Source: JBCCGE01 sp039029455
GTDB lineage: Bacteria; Pseudomonadota; Gammaproteobacteria; Arenicellales; Poriferihabitantaceae
Assembly: GCA_039029455.1 (NCBI GenBank)
Contig: JBCCGE010000049.1
Coordinates: 1-23,262, forward strand
Length of the DNA: 23,262 bases
Direction of reading: 5' to 3'
Positions 17,125 to 23,262 of this stretch are shown piece after piece. The notes under the pieces were generated by a model. That model searched no databases. It was not told the DNA's origin and worked only from the letters and a program-made list of their open reading frames with translations. Numbering within the stretch: position 1 is the stretch's first letter; every line of letters starts with the position of its first letter. A program made the translations under genes and the position numbers.

Positions 17125-17439
17125 CAGATTCGTTATTCAAACCGCGAGTCTCGAAATTGCCGGTGTGAATAAACCATTTTTGGTAATGAAGTTATAGCGT
17201 GCTCCCGAGGACATCCATAGTGCAAGACTGCATCGGAGGACTCCGAAAATAGGCTTCAAAGGCCTCAACACCTGCGGTGTTGACCCTATACCCGTATAAT
17301 CCCGACTCAGAGGCTGTTGACTTCACACAAATTTCAGCTTTCTGCTCGAATTCGCTGACGGTGAGACACATGCATGCCCAATTACGCAAACAGTTTCAGG
17401 TCGGAGAATGGGTTCAATAACAACCGTTGGCGCTGAAAC
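17125..17439. other. 315-bp gap between gshA and otnK
   Basis: No convincing gene. A 65-codon frame on the - strand starts with TTG and resembles nothing I know. The gap holds a short dyad TCGGAG-GA-CTCCGA (17233-17246), a strong palindrome at 17265-17283 and a TATAAT at 17295-17300. A TTGACT lies further right, without a good -10. It probably contains the gshA 3' end and the otnK promoter region. Confidence 0.5.
17265..17283. promoter_or_regulatory. Palindromic candidate operator upstream of otnK
   Basis: TCAACACC-TGC-GGTGTTGA has perfect 8-bp arms around a 3-nt centre. It lies 12 bp before a TATAAT (17295-17300), where a repressor or activator site could sit, and 157 bp before otnK. No T-run follows, so it is not a typical terminator. 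The regulator is not in the window. Confidence 0.45.
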
Positions 17440-18696
17440 ATGATACTTGGATGCATAGGCGATGATTTCACCGGGTCCTCCGATCTCGGGAACACATTGC
17501 GAAAAAAGGGTATGCATGTCGTACAGTACAACGGCATACCTGAACACGCTGCAGAATCCGATGTTGACGCCGGAATCATCGCACTCAAATCACGCAGCTG
17601 TTCAGCCTCTGTGGCGAAGCGTGATGCACTGCTTGCGCTTGACTGGCTTAAGCGTCAGGGATGCCGTCAGTTCTTCTTTAAATACTGTTCAACCTTTGAT
17701 TCCACCCGGGAAGGCAATATCGGACCGGTTGCTGAATCACTACTCGAGGCTCTGGGGGAGACAACAACTGTATTCTGTCCGGCGTTCCCGGCGACCGGTC
17801 GAAGCGTCTATCAGGGTCACTTATTCGTCAACAATACTCTTCTGAATGAGAGCGGCATGGAAAGTCACCCGCTAACGCCGATGGTCGATTCGGATATCCG
17901 TCGGTGGTTGAGTTATCAGGTCGAATCCGAAGTGGGTCACATACCGTTTACCACCGTGTCACAGGGTGCAAACGCCATTACCCGCAGAATCGATGAATTG
18001 ACTCGGAAGAACCAAAATCTCATCGTCATCGACGCCATTCTTGACACCGATCTTTACGCAATTGGTCAGGCGGTATGTGACCTGCGACTGATAACCGGTG
18101 GATCGGGCGTCGCACAGGGACTGCCCGAAAACTACCGCATCAAGGGATGGATTTCTGCATGCGAAACCAAATGGACACCAAACCCGGCACCCGCCGTTGT
18201 GTTGTCCGGATCATGCTCATCTGCGACACGCCGTCAGGTTCAGCATCATCTTGGCACAAGGCCGGCAATGGAAATTGATGTCGATGCGCTGATTCACAAC
18301 GCCCTTGATACGGCTCATCTCGTAAACTGGTGTATAGAGCATCAACACGACCTGCCGATGATCTATTCGTCTGCTGAACCGGATCGTGTCGAACGACTGC
18401 AGTCGAAATACGGCGCCGAAAATATCGCGGAACGCATTGAAACATTATTTGCAGAATGCGCCCCTGATCTGGTTGCCAGTGGTTTTGGCAGAATCGTCGT
18501 TGCTGGTGGAGAGACCTCGGGTGCGGTGGTCCAGGCGCTGAAGTGCAGTCAGCTTGAGATTGGTCCGGAAATTGATCCCGGTGTGCCTGCGGTCCGGGAC
18601 CCCCAATCCGGCGTTGCCCTTGCCCTAAAGTCTGGAAACTTTGGCGCGATTGATTTTTTTGAGAAAGCCGCGCATGTCCTGTCAACACCGAGTTAA
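17440..18696 (+). CDS. otnK: 3-oxo-tetronate kinase family protein (four-carbon acid sugar kinase)
   Basis: A 418-residue member of the DUF1537 family. OtnK phosphorylates 3-oxo-tetronate, an intermediate of threonate and erythronate breakdown, at carbon 4. The N-terminal substrate domain starts GCIGDDFTGSSDLGNTLRKKG and has KYCSTFDSTREGNIGPVAESLLEALG and CPAFPATGRSVYQGHLFVN. The C-terminal nucleotide-binding domain has VVLSGSCSSATRRQV and RIVVAGGETSGAVVQAL. An in-frame stop at 17434-17436 makes ATG 17440 the earliest possible start. The next gene, class II aldolase-like OtnC, follows 9 bp later, the known partner in this pathway. The exact sugar acid is not settled by sequence. Confidence 0.92.
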   Translation: MILGCIGDDFTGSSDLGNTLRKKGMHVVQYNGIPEHAAESDVDAGIIALKSRSCSASVAKRDALLALDWLKRQGCRQFFFKYCSTFDSTREGNIGPVAESLLEALGETTTVFCPAFPATGRSVYQGHLFVNNTLLNESGMESHPLTPMVDSDIRRWLSYQVESEVGHIPFTTVSQGANAITRRIDELTRKNQNLIVIDAILDTDLYAIGQAVCDLRLITGGSGVAQGLPENYRIKGWISACETKWTPNPAPAVVLSGSCSSATRRQVQHHLGTRPAMEIDVDALIHNALDTAHLVNWCIEHQHDLPMIYSSAEPDRVERLQSKYGAENIAERIETLFAECAPDLVASGFGRIVVAGGETSGAVVQALKCSQLEIGPEIDPGVPAVRDPQSGVALALKSGNFGAIDFFEKAAHVLSTPS

Positions 18697-18705
18697 TTGG
18701 ATACC

Positions 18706-19359
18706 ATGCCTAACCTGAATCAACTGAGAGAATCTATCTGCAGACACGGAGAGTCCCTTTATGCTCGAAGCCTGACCAATGGATCATCAGGGAATATTTC
18801 CGCCCGCACTTCAGACGGTGGACTGCTGGTCACACCAACCGGAAGTTCACTGGGTTCTCTGGATCCCGCTGAACTGACATTGTTAGATGCCCAAGGCAAT
18901 CATGTAAGCGGTAAACCTGCAACCAAGGAAATGCCTCTGCACCACGCGTTTTACGATACTCGTGGAGACCGTACCGGTGCCATCGTTCATCTCCATTCGA
19001 CCCACTCGGTTGCACTTTCTGTGCTGCCGGATACAGATCCGGATAACGTATTGCCACCGATTACCGCTTACTCCATCATGCGTCTTGGCAAGGTCAGGTT
19101 GTTACCTTATTTTCGCCCTGGTGATCCGGCCATGGGCGATGCGGTCCGCGGTCTGGCGGGAAAACGTAGCGCTGTCCTGTTGGCAAATCACGGCCCTGTG
19201 GTCACTGCCAAGGATTTGGATGCGGCCGTATTCAGTACTGAAGAGCTTGAGGAGACGGCCAAACTCGCGCTGCTATTGCGAGGACACCCCATAAACCTAT
19301 TGACATCATCGCAGATAGAGGATGTGGTGAACACATTCTCTGTGGAGTGGGAAGACTGA
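18706..19359 (+). CDS. otnC: 3-oxo-tetronate 4-phosphate decarboxylase / class II aldolase family protein
   Basis: A 217-residue class II aldolase/adducin-family zinc enzyme. OtnC converts 3-oxo-tetronate 4-phosphate to dihydroxyacetone phosphate and CO2. The fold markers are NGSSGNIS (residues 25-32), KEMPLHH with E75, VHLHSTHS with zinc ligands H95 and H97, and ANHGPVV with H162. The ATG at 18706 is chosen over an in-frame TTG at 18697 that touches the otnK stop. It directly follows otnK and would act on the product of that kinase. A convergent SDR gene ends 103 bp downstream. Confidence 0.92.
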   Translation: MPNLNQLRESICRHGESLYARSLTNGSSGNISARTSDGGLLVTPTGSSLGSLDPAELTLLDAQGNHVSGKPATKEMPLHHAFYDTRGDRTGAIVHLHSTHSVALSVLPDTDPDNVLPPITAYSIMRLGKVRLLPYFRPGDPAMGDAVRGLAGKRSAVLLANHGPVVTAKDLDAAVFSTEELEETAKLALLLRGHPINLLTSSQIEDVVNTFSVEWED

Positions 19360-19397
19360 AGGTTTGAACCAGCAGATGACCAGCGAGTAAAGTCTGG

Positions 19398-19418
19398 AGT
19401 GCGTCCGCGGCGGACACT
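19398..19418. terminator. Weak hairpin between convergent otnC and SDR genes
   Basis: GTCCG (19403-19407) and CGGAC (19411-19415) pair around CGG, with AGT/ACT flanks. A T-run (about 19443-19448) lies some distance away. It sits in the 102-bp gap where both transcripts should end, but it is short. Confidence 0.3.
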
Positions 19419-19461
19419 GATTAATGGAAATACCTGAAAGCTGTTTTTTAACCACTAAGTG

Positions 19462-20211
19462 TCAGTAGACCGGCTTGCCACCATTGACTTCAATCAAACT
19501 GCCGCACAAATACCGTGAATCCTCGGAAGCAAGAAACGCGATTACGTCAGCAATGTCGTCCGGCTCAGCGATTCGCCCCAGAGGCACGGTCTCGTTTAGA
19601 CTGCCGATCGCCGTATCGGGGTCGAACCCCCTCTTTTCGAAGCCGCTACGCAACATCGGTGTGTTGACCTCGTTTGGGCAGACTGCGTTGACACGTATGT
19701 TCTGCCCGGCATGATCACGTCCCATACACTGAGTCAGGCTGGCAACAGCGGCTTTTGAAGCGCAATACACGGCGTGATCCGGTCCGGGATATTTTCCCCA
19801 GCACGATGCAACATTGACAATCGCGCCACCACCAGCTTTAGCCATCTTCGGGATAATATCTCGTGACAAACGATAGGGAACTTCAACATTAATTCGCATA
19901 CTTGCACGATAGTCGTCGACAGATGTCTGAGTAACATTTCCTCGTCGCATAATACCCGCGTTGTTCACCAGAACATCGATCGTTCCAAACTGCGTCCAGA
20001 CATTACCGATCAGTGCGTCAACAAAAGACTCGTCGTTAAGGTCACCGGAAAGCGCATCGCACTGCACCGGAAATTTCGCCAATCGTTTTGACAGCGATTT
20101 CAACAGATCGTCATCCCGATCCGTCAACACGATCTCGGCGCCCTCGGATGCGAAACGTTCGGCAACAGCCTGGCCGATGCCGCCGCCTGCTCCGGTAATC
20201 AGAATCCGCAT
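19462..20211 (-). CDS. SDR-family NAD(P)-dependent oxidoreductase
   Basis: A 249-residue classical short-chain dehydrogenase/reductase. The cofactor motif TGAGGGIG is at residues 6-13, followed by NNAG. The catalytic set is N108, S136 (NVASCWG), Y149 and K153 (YCASK). The acidic residue after strand 2 (LTDRDD) suggests NAD preference. The C-terminus is the usual LIEVNGGKPVY. Substrate is unknown. It starts 5 bp after the trpS stop and is probably on the trpS transcript, while it converges on otnK-otnC. It could oxidise a sugar acid or other polyol for that pathway, but this is only inference from position. Confidence 0.92.
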   Translation of the reverse strand: MRILITGAGGGIGQAVAERFASEGAEIVLTDRDDDLLKSLSKRLAKFPVQCDALSGDLNDESFVDALIGNVWTQFGTIDVLVNNAGIMRRGNVTQTSVDDYRASMRINVEVPYRLSRDIIPKMAKAGGGAIVNVASCWGKYPGPDHAVYCASKAAVASLTQCMGRDHAGQNIRVNAVCPNEVNTPMLRSGFEKRGFDPDTAIGSLNETVPLGRIAEPDDIADVIAFLASEDSRYLCGSLIEVNGGKPVY

Positions 20212-20216
20212 CAGCG

Positions 20217-21233
20217 TCAGTCGCTTAAGCTGCGAATACCGATAGCTTTGCGAACATCAGATAAAAATGCAGCGCTGTAGTCACGCGCTTTCTCAGCACC
20301 GGCGCGCAACACAGTCTCGACATGATTTGCATCTGCCATTAGTGTCTCGTACTGTCCGCGGGCGTCCGACAACTCAGCATTAATCAGCTCAAACAGCTGA
20401 TTTTTCGCTTCGCCCCACGCGATGCCATTTTCAAATTCGCGGCGCATATACTGAGTCTGTTCCGGGGACGCAAATGCCTGCCAGATCTGGAACAGTGCAG
20501 AGTCGTCAGGGTCTTTCGGTTCGCCAGGCTCAAGCAGGTTTGTTTTAATTTTGCGTATCGACTTAAGCAGCTTTTTCTCTGGGAGAAACAGCGGGATGGT
20601 GTTGTTGTAGGACTTGCTCATCTTGCGTCCGTCGAGCCCCTGAAGAATGGCTGTGTTGTCATCTACGACGGCCTGAGGCAATGTGAACAGTTCCCCATAA
20701 ACATGATTAAAACGAGCGGCAATATCACGCGCCATCTCGACATGTTGTATCTGATCACGCCCTACCGGGATATCGTGTGCATTAAACATCAAAATATCAG
20801 CCGACATCAGCACCGGATAGCTGAACAGTCCCATGGTAATGGCGTGATCCGTATCTTCCCCGCTATCATCATTCTGAGCCACCGCTGCCTTGTAAGCATG
20901 GGCCCGATTCATCAGCCCTTTTGCGGTCATGCAGGTCAGAATCCAGGAGAGTTCCAAAACCTCCGGAATGTCGGATTGTCTGTAAAACGTCGCATTGTCG
21001 GTATCCAGTCCCAGGGCGAGCCAGGTACATGCGATCTCTCTCGCGGATTGATGAATTTCCTCAGGACTCTGATTTTTGATAATCGCGTGGTAATCGGCAA
21101 GGAAATAATACGACTGAACATCTTCGCGCCTACTGGCGGCAATCGCTGGCTTGATCGCACCCACATAATTGCCGAGATGCGGCACGCCAGTGGTTGTAAT
21201 ACCGGTCAAAACTCTGCGCATTGTGTTGCTCAT
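20217..21233 (-). CDS. trpS: Tryptophanyl-tRNA synthetase
   Basis: TrpS charges tRNA-Trp with tryptophan. The 338-residue class I enzyme begins RRVLTGITTTGVPHLGNYVGAIKPA, with the HIGH-equivalent PHLGN at residues 18-22. It carries KMSKS at 205-209 (GLDGRKMSKSYNN). Other blocks are YYFLADYHAI, LMSADILMFNAHDIPVGRDQIQHVEMARDIA and FSYPV. The TTTGVPHLGN style resembles the TrpS of pseudomonads and xanthomonads more than that of E. coli (from memory). The ATG at 21233 is used; a Met at residue 5 is possible. It is divergent from aguB and is followed after 5 bp by the SDR gene. Confidence 0.96.
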   Translation of the reverse strand: MSNTMRRVLTGITTTGVPHLGNYVGAIKPAIAASRREDVQSYYFLADYHAIIKNQSPEEIHQSAREIACTWLALGLDTDNATFYRQSDIPEVLELSWILTCMTAKGLMNRAHAYKAAVAQNDDSGEDTDHAITMGLFSYPVLMSADILMFNAHDIPVGRDQIQHVEMARDIAARFNHVYGELFTLPQAVVDDNTAILQGLDGRKMSKSYNNTIPLFLPEKKLLKSIRKIKTNLLEPGEPKDPDDSALFQIWQAFASPEQTQYMRREFENGIAWGEAKNQLFELINAELSDARGQYETLMADANHVETVLRAGAEKARDYSAAFLSDVRKAIGIRSLSD

Positions 21234-21329
21234 TGTGACTTAAGTGGATGAGATGGGGTTTAAGCGGCGCGATGATAGCGGTAACCTTGCGCCTTTAAAA
21301 GTCTGTTATCGACGGAGACCGCTGACACC

Positions 21330-22226
21330 ATGAGTAAAATCATCACACTTGCAGCCAGCCAGATGGCCTGTTCCTGGGACATCGAAGACAATCTGGCCCG
21401 TGCCGAAAATCTTGTGCGAGAGGCACACGGTCGTGGTGCTCAAGTCATTTTGTTGCAGGAACTGTTTGAAACACCGTATTTCTGTATTGAACAAAATTTT
21501 GACCACCAAAAGCTCGCCACTTCCGTTGATGACAGTCGCGCGATTCAGAAAATGTCCCGACTTGCCGCTGAACTGGAGGTTGTTCTGCCTATCAGCTGGT
21601 ACGAGAAAGCCGGTCCTGTCTTCTACAATTCGCTGGCCATGATTGATGCCGATGGCAGCGTTATGGGTGTATACCGAAAGTCCCACATCCCAAATTCGAT
21701 CGGATACCAGGAAAAAGAGTACTTTTGCCATGGAGACACTGGTTTCAAGGTATGGGACACCCGATACGCCAATATTGGCGTCGGTATTTGCTGGGATCAG
21801 TGGTTTCCTGAAGCGGCCCGGTGCATGTCGCTCGCGGGCGCGGAATTACTGCTCTATCCGACCGCAATTGGCAGCGAGCCGGGCAACAACAGTCTGGACT
21901 CGAGTCAGCATTGGCAGAATACAATGTGTGGTCACGCCGCAGCCAACATTATGCCGCTCGTGGCCTCCAATCGAATCGGTACTGAAGTTGCCACAACGGA
22001 TTCTTCTCTGACCATGGATTTTTACGGCTATTCGTTTATATCGGATTGCTTTGGCAATGTGGTTGAACAGGCCGATAAGCAGAGCGAGTGCGTGCTGACG
22101 CATTCATTCGATCTCGATGAAGTCCGTTCCCACAGACAAACCTGGGGGGTGTACCGTGACAGGAGAGTTGACCTCTATGGTCCTTTGCTGACTCTTGACG
22201 GTCAGCAGCGTCATCCGGGGCACTGA
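21330..22226 (+). CDS. aguB: N-carbamoylputrescine amidase
   Basis: AguB hydrolyses N-carbamoylputrescine to putrescine, CO2 and ammonia in the arginine-agmatine route to polyamines. The 298-residue protein belongs to the nitrilase superfamily. Its catalytic triad is visible as E44 (LQELFETPYF), K117 (YRKSHIPNS) and C154 (GVGICWDQWFPE). The blocks NSIGYQEKEYF and YPTAIGSEP are typical of the AguB group. No agmatine deiminase gene is in the window, so its usual partner must be elsewhere. It ends 4 bp from the convergent znuA stop and is divergent from trpS. Confidence 0.94.
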   Translation: MSKIITLAASQMACSWDIEDNLARAENLVREAHGRGAQVILLQELFETPYFCIEQNFDHQKLATSVDDSRAIQKMSRLAAELEVVLPISWYEKAGPVFYNSLAMIDADGSVMGVYRKSHIPNSIGYQEKEYFCHGDTGFKVWDTRYANIGVGICWDQWFPEAARCMSLAGAELLLYPTAIGSEPGNNSLDSSQHWQNTMCGHAAANIMPLVASNRIGTEVATTDSSLTMDFYGYSFISDCFGNVVEQADKQSECVLTHSFDLDEVRSHRQTWGVYRDRRVDLYGPLLTLDGQQRHPGH

Positions 22227-22230
22227 ACGC

Positions 22231-23208
22231 TCACGCGGCCACTTCAGGCTTGCCCAGACAGTCCACCAGACCGGCGACAAGAGTCTCCATCAGATCAAAC
22301 CAGTCTGTGTTACCCACCGGATCGATTCGATAGATCTCGGTATCCCTGTTGGGCAGATACTTCTGCAGAACTTTGTCCCCAAACTGAGGTTCGGCAAAGA
22401 AGCAGGCAATGTTTTGGTCGTTCATCCGCGATCTGGTCGCAGCGACGGACACAGAACCAATGTCTTTTACCGGATTCAGCGTCACTGCCTGTCCGCCGGT
22501 GAGGCCAAAGCTGTGCTCAAAGTACTGCAACGCATCGTAATAAACCATAAACTGAACATGTCTCACAGGCTCTAGTGCCTCACGCATCCGCAGCTCGAGG
22601 GCCTCAATTCGTTCAGAAAGTGCTCGTGCGTTCTGCCTGAAAGTTACCGCCTCAGAAGGTTCCAGCGTACCGAGCTCACGCGCGATGACATTAACCACCT
22701 CAATCATGGTATGGGGCGACAGCCATATGTGCGGGTCGATCAGACCATGCTCGTATTCATTGTCATCCGCCCCCTCTTCTTCGTGGCCCTCATAACGCTC
22801 ACTATGATCATCGCCTTTTGCGCCTGAGTGTTCCGAGTCCTCTGAAACTGAGTGAAGCTGCCGATGGGGCAGTACCGCGATCGCTTTATGGGAAAGCAAT
22901 CCGAGAACAGGCTTGGTTTCCGGCAAAGACCGGATCAGTTTTACCATTCCGGTTTCATAGGAGGCACCAAGCCATATAATCATATCCGCATTGTTGGCCG
23001 AACGGACTCCGGTGGGTTTAAGATTGGCATGATGCGGAGATTCCGTTTCCGAGATCAACAGATCCACATCAAAGGCATCTCCGGCGATGTCCTCAACAAC
23101 GTTTTTCAAAGGCGGAATTGAAACCGCAATGAGTCCGCCTGCCGACGCAGGCCCACAAATAAAAGCTATAAATATCAATAAATAAAGATCAGTTTTTAAA
23201 TACTTCAT
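22231..23208 (-). CDS. znuA: Zinc ABC transporter periplasmic binding protein ZnuA
   Basis: ZnuA captures zinc in the periplasm for the ZnuBC importer. A signal peptide runs to about the Ala of GPASA-GG. Numbered from the GTG at 23226, likely zinc ligands are H66 (SPHHANLKPTG) and H166 (DPHIWLSP). Between them is the family's charged loop, about residues 121-160, rich in His, Asp and Glu. Two Met/Val starts exist: GTG 23226 (331 residues) and ATG 23208 (325 residues). The ATG is preferred because a -10 box inside the Zur site would put transcription start only a few bases before the GTG. Repression by Zur when zinc is sufficient is predicted from the operator at 23231-23245. Confidence 0.95.
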   Translation of the reverse strand: MKYLKTDLYLLIFIAFICGPASAGGLIAVSIPPLKNVVEDIAGDAFDVDLLISETESPHHANLKPTGVRSANNADMIIWLGASYETGMVKLIRSLPETKPVLGLLSHKAIAVLPHRQLHSVSEDSEHSGAKGDDHSERYEGHEEEGADDNEYEHGLIDPHIWLSPHTMIEVVNVIARELGTLEPSEAVTFRQNARALSERIEALELRMREALEPVRHVQFMVYYDALQYFEHSFGLTGGQAVTLNPVKDIGSVSVAATRSRMNDQNIACFFAEPQFGDKVLQKYLPNRDTEIYRIDPVGNTDWFDLMETLVAGLVDCLGKPEVAA

Positions 23209-23230
23209 AAACTTTATGTTACGCACATTT

Positions 23231-23245
23231 TGTTATATTATAACA
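23231..23245. promoter_or_regulatory. Zur operator upstream of znuA
   Basis: TGTTATATTATAACA is a perfect 15-bp palindrome. It matches the core TGTTATANTATAACA that I recall as the gammaproteobacterial Zur consensus. It lies 22 bp before ATG 23208, with a - strand TATAAT (23242-23237) inside it, so bound Zur would block RNA polymerase. A divergent znuC is commonly served by the same site and would lie to the right of the window. Confidence 0.85.
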
Positions 23246-23262
23246 TTCTGGAAAACCGGAAC

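Noticed and set aside
17280..17300. TTGACC followed by TATAAT as a promoter for otnK
   Set aside because: The spacing is only 9 bp, far too short for sigma-70; the TATAAT alone remains a weak candidate.
17192..17389. 65-codon frame on the - strand in the gshA-otnK gap
   Set aside because: It starts with TTG, has no visible ribosome site and resembles no family I know.
18140..18688. 182-codon frame opposite otnK
   Set aside because: It lies wholly inside a well-supported gene on the other strand and has no family features.
20703..21251. 182-codon frame opposite trpS
   Set aside because: It is a shadow of a strongly conserved synthetase gene; its sequence shows no recognisable domain.
22227..22230. 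Terminator between convergent aguB and znuA
   Set aside because: Only 4 bp separate the two stops and no clear hairpin with a T-run is visible across the junction.

Overview
The window looks like an ordinary stretch of a gammaproteobacterial chromosome of roughly 50 % GC, with the edge of an integrated element at its left end. The lineage call rests on AmpD, proteobacterial GshA, DusA, AsmA, a Zur-type operator at znuA, and a short class I phosphoribulokinase next to a CbbR-like regulator. I cannot name a genus.

Bases 1-1300: a tyrosine recombinase on the + strand reads toward the 3' end of a tRNA-Phe(GAA) gene on the - strand. The element it belongs to would extend left, out of the window. 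The integrase frame stays open upstream of its first ATG but has no usable start codon, so it may be damaged at its 5' end.

Bases 1301-3307: a LysR regulator (CbbR-like) is divergent from phosphoribulokinase. The AT-rich region between them carries three half-sites spaced 13 bp apart. No RuBisCO gene is in the window.

Bases 3327-7270 (- strand): four overlapping genes encode two DUF21/CBS/CorC membrane proteins in tandem, a CYTH phosphatase-like protein and AmpD. Divergent from them is polyphosphate kinase ppk1 (7413-9659, +).

Bases 9704-15434 (- strand): dusA, an AsmA-family protein, a class IV aminotransferase, a membrane di-iron hydroxylase and a Trm112-like protein lie in close series and may be one transcription unit. 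gshA (15541-17124, +) is divergent from dusA.

Bases 17125-19359: a 315-bp gap with a strong palindrome precedes otnK-otnC, two genes of four-carbon sugar-acid catabolism. An SDR oxidoreductase, probably cotranscribed with trpS, converges on them. The dehydrogenase and isomerase usual in such operons are missing, so the SDR may supply the oxidation step (inference).

Bases 20217-23262: trpS (-), aguB (N-carbamoylputrescine amidase, +) and znuA (-) under a perfect Zur-type palindrome. The rest of the zinc transporter probably lies just past the right edge.

I see no CRISPR array, rRNA, insertion sequence or clearly new multi-gene system. The most promising items are the otnK/otnC/SDR group with its palindrome, the CbbR-PRK operator array and the tRNA-Phe integration junction.
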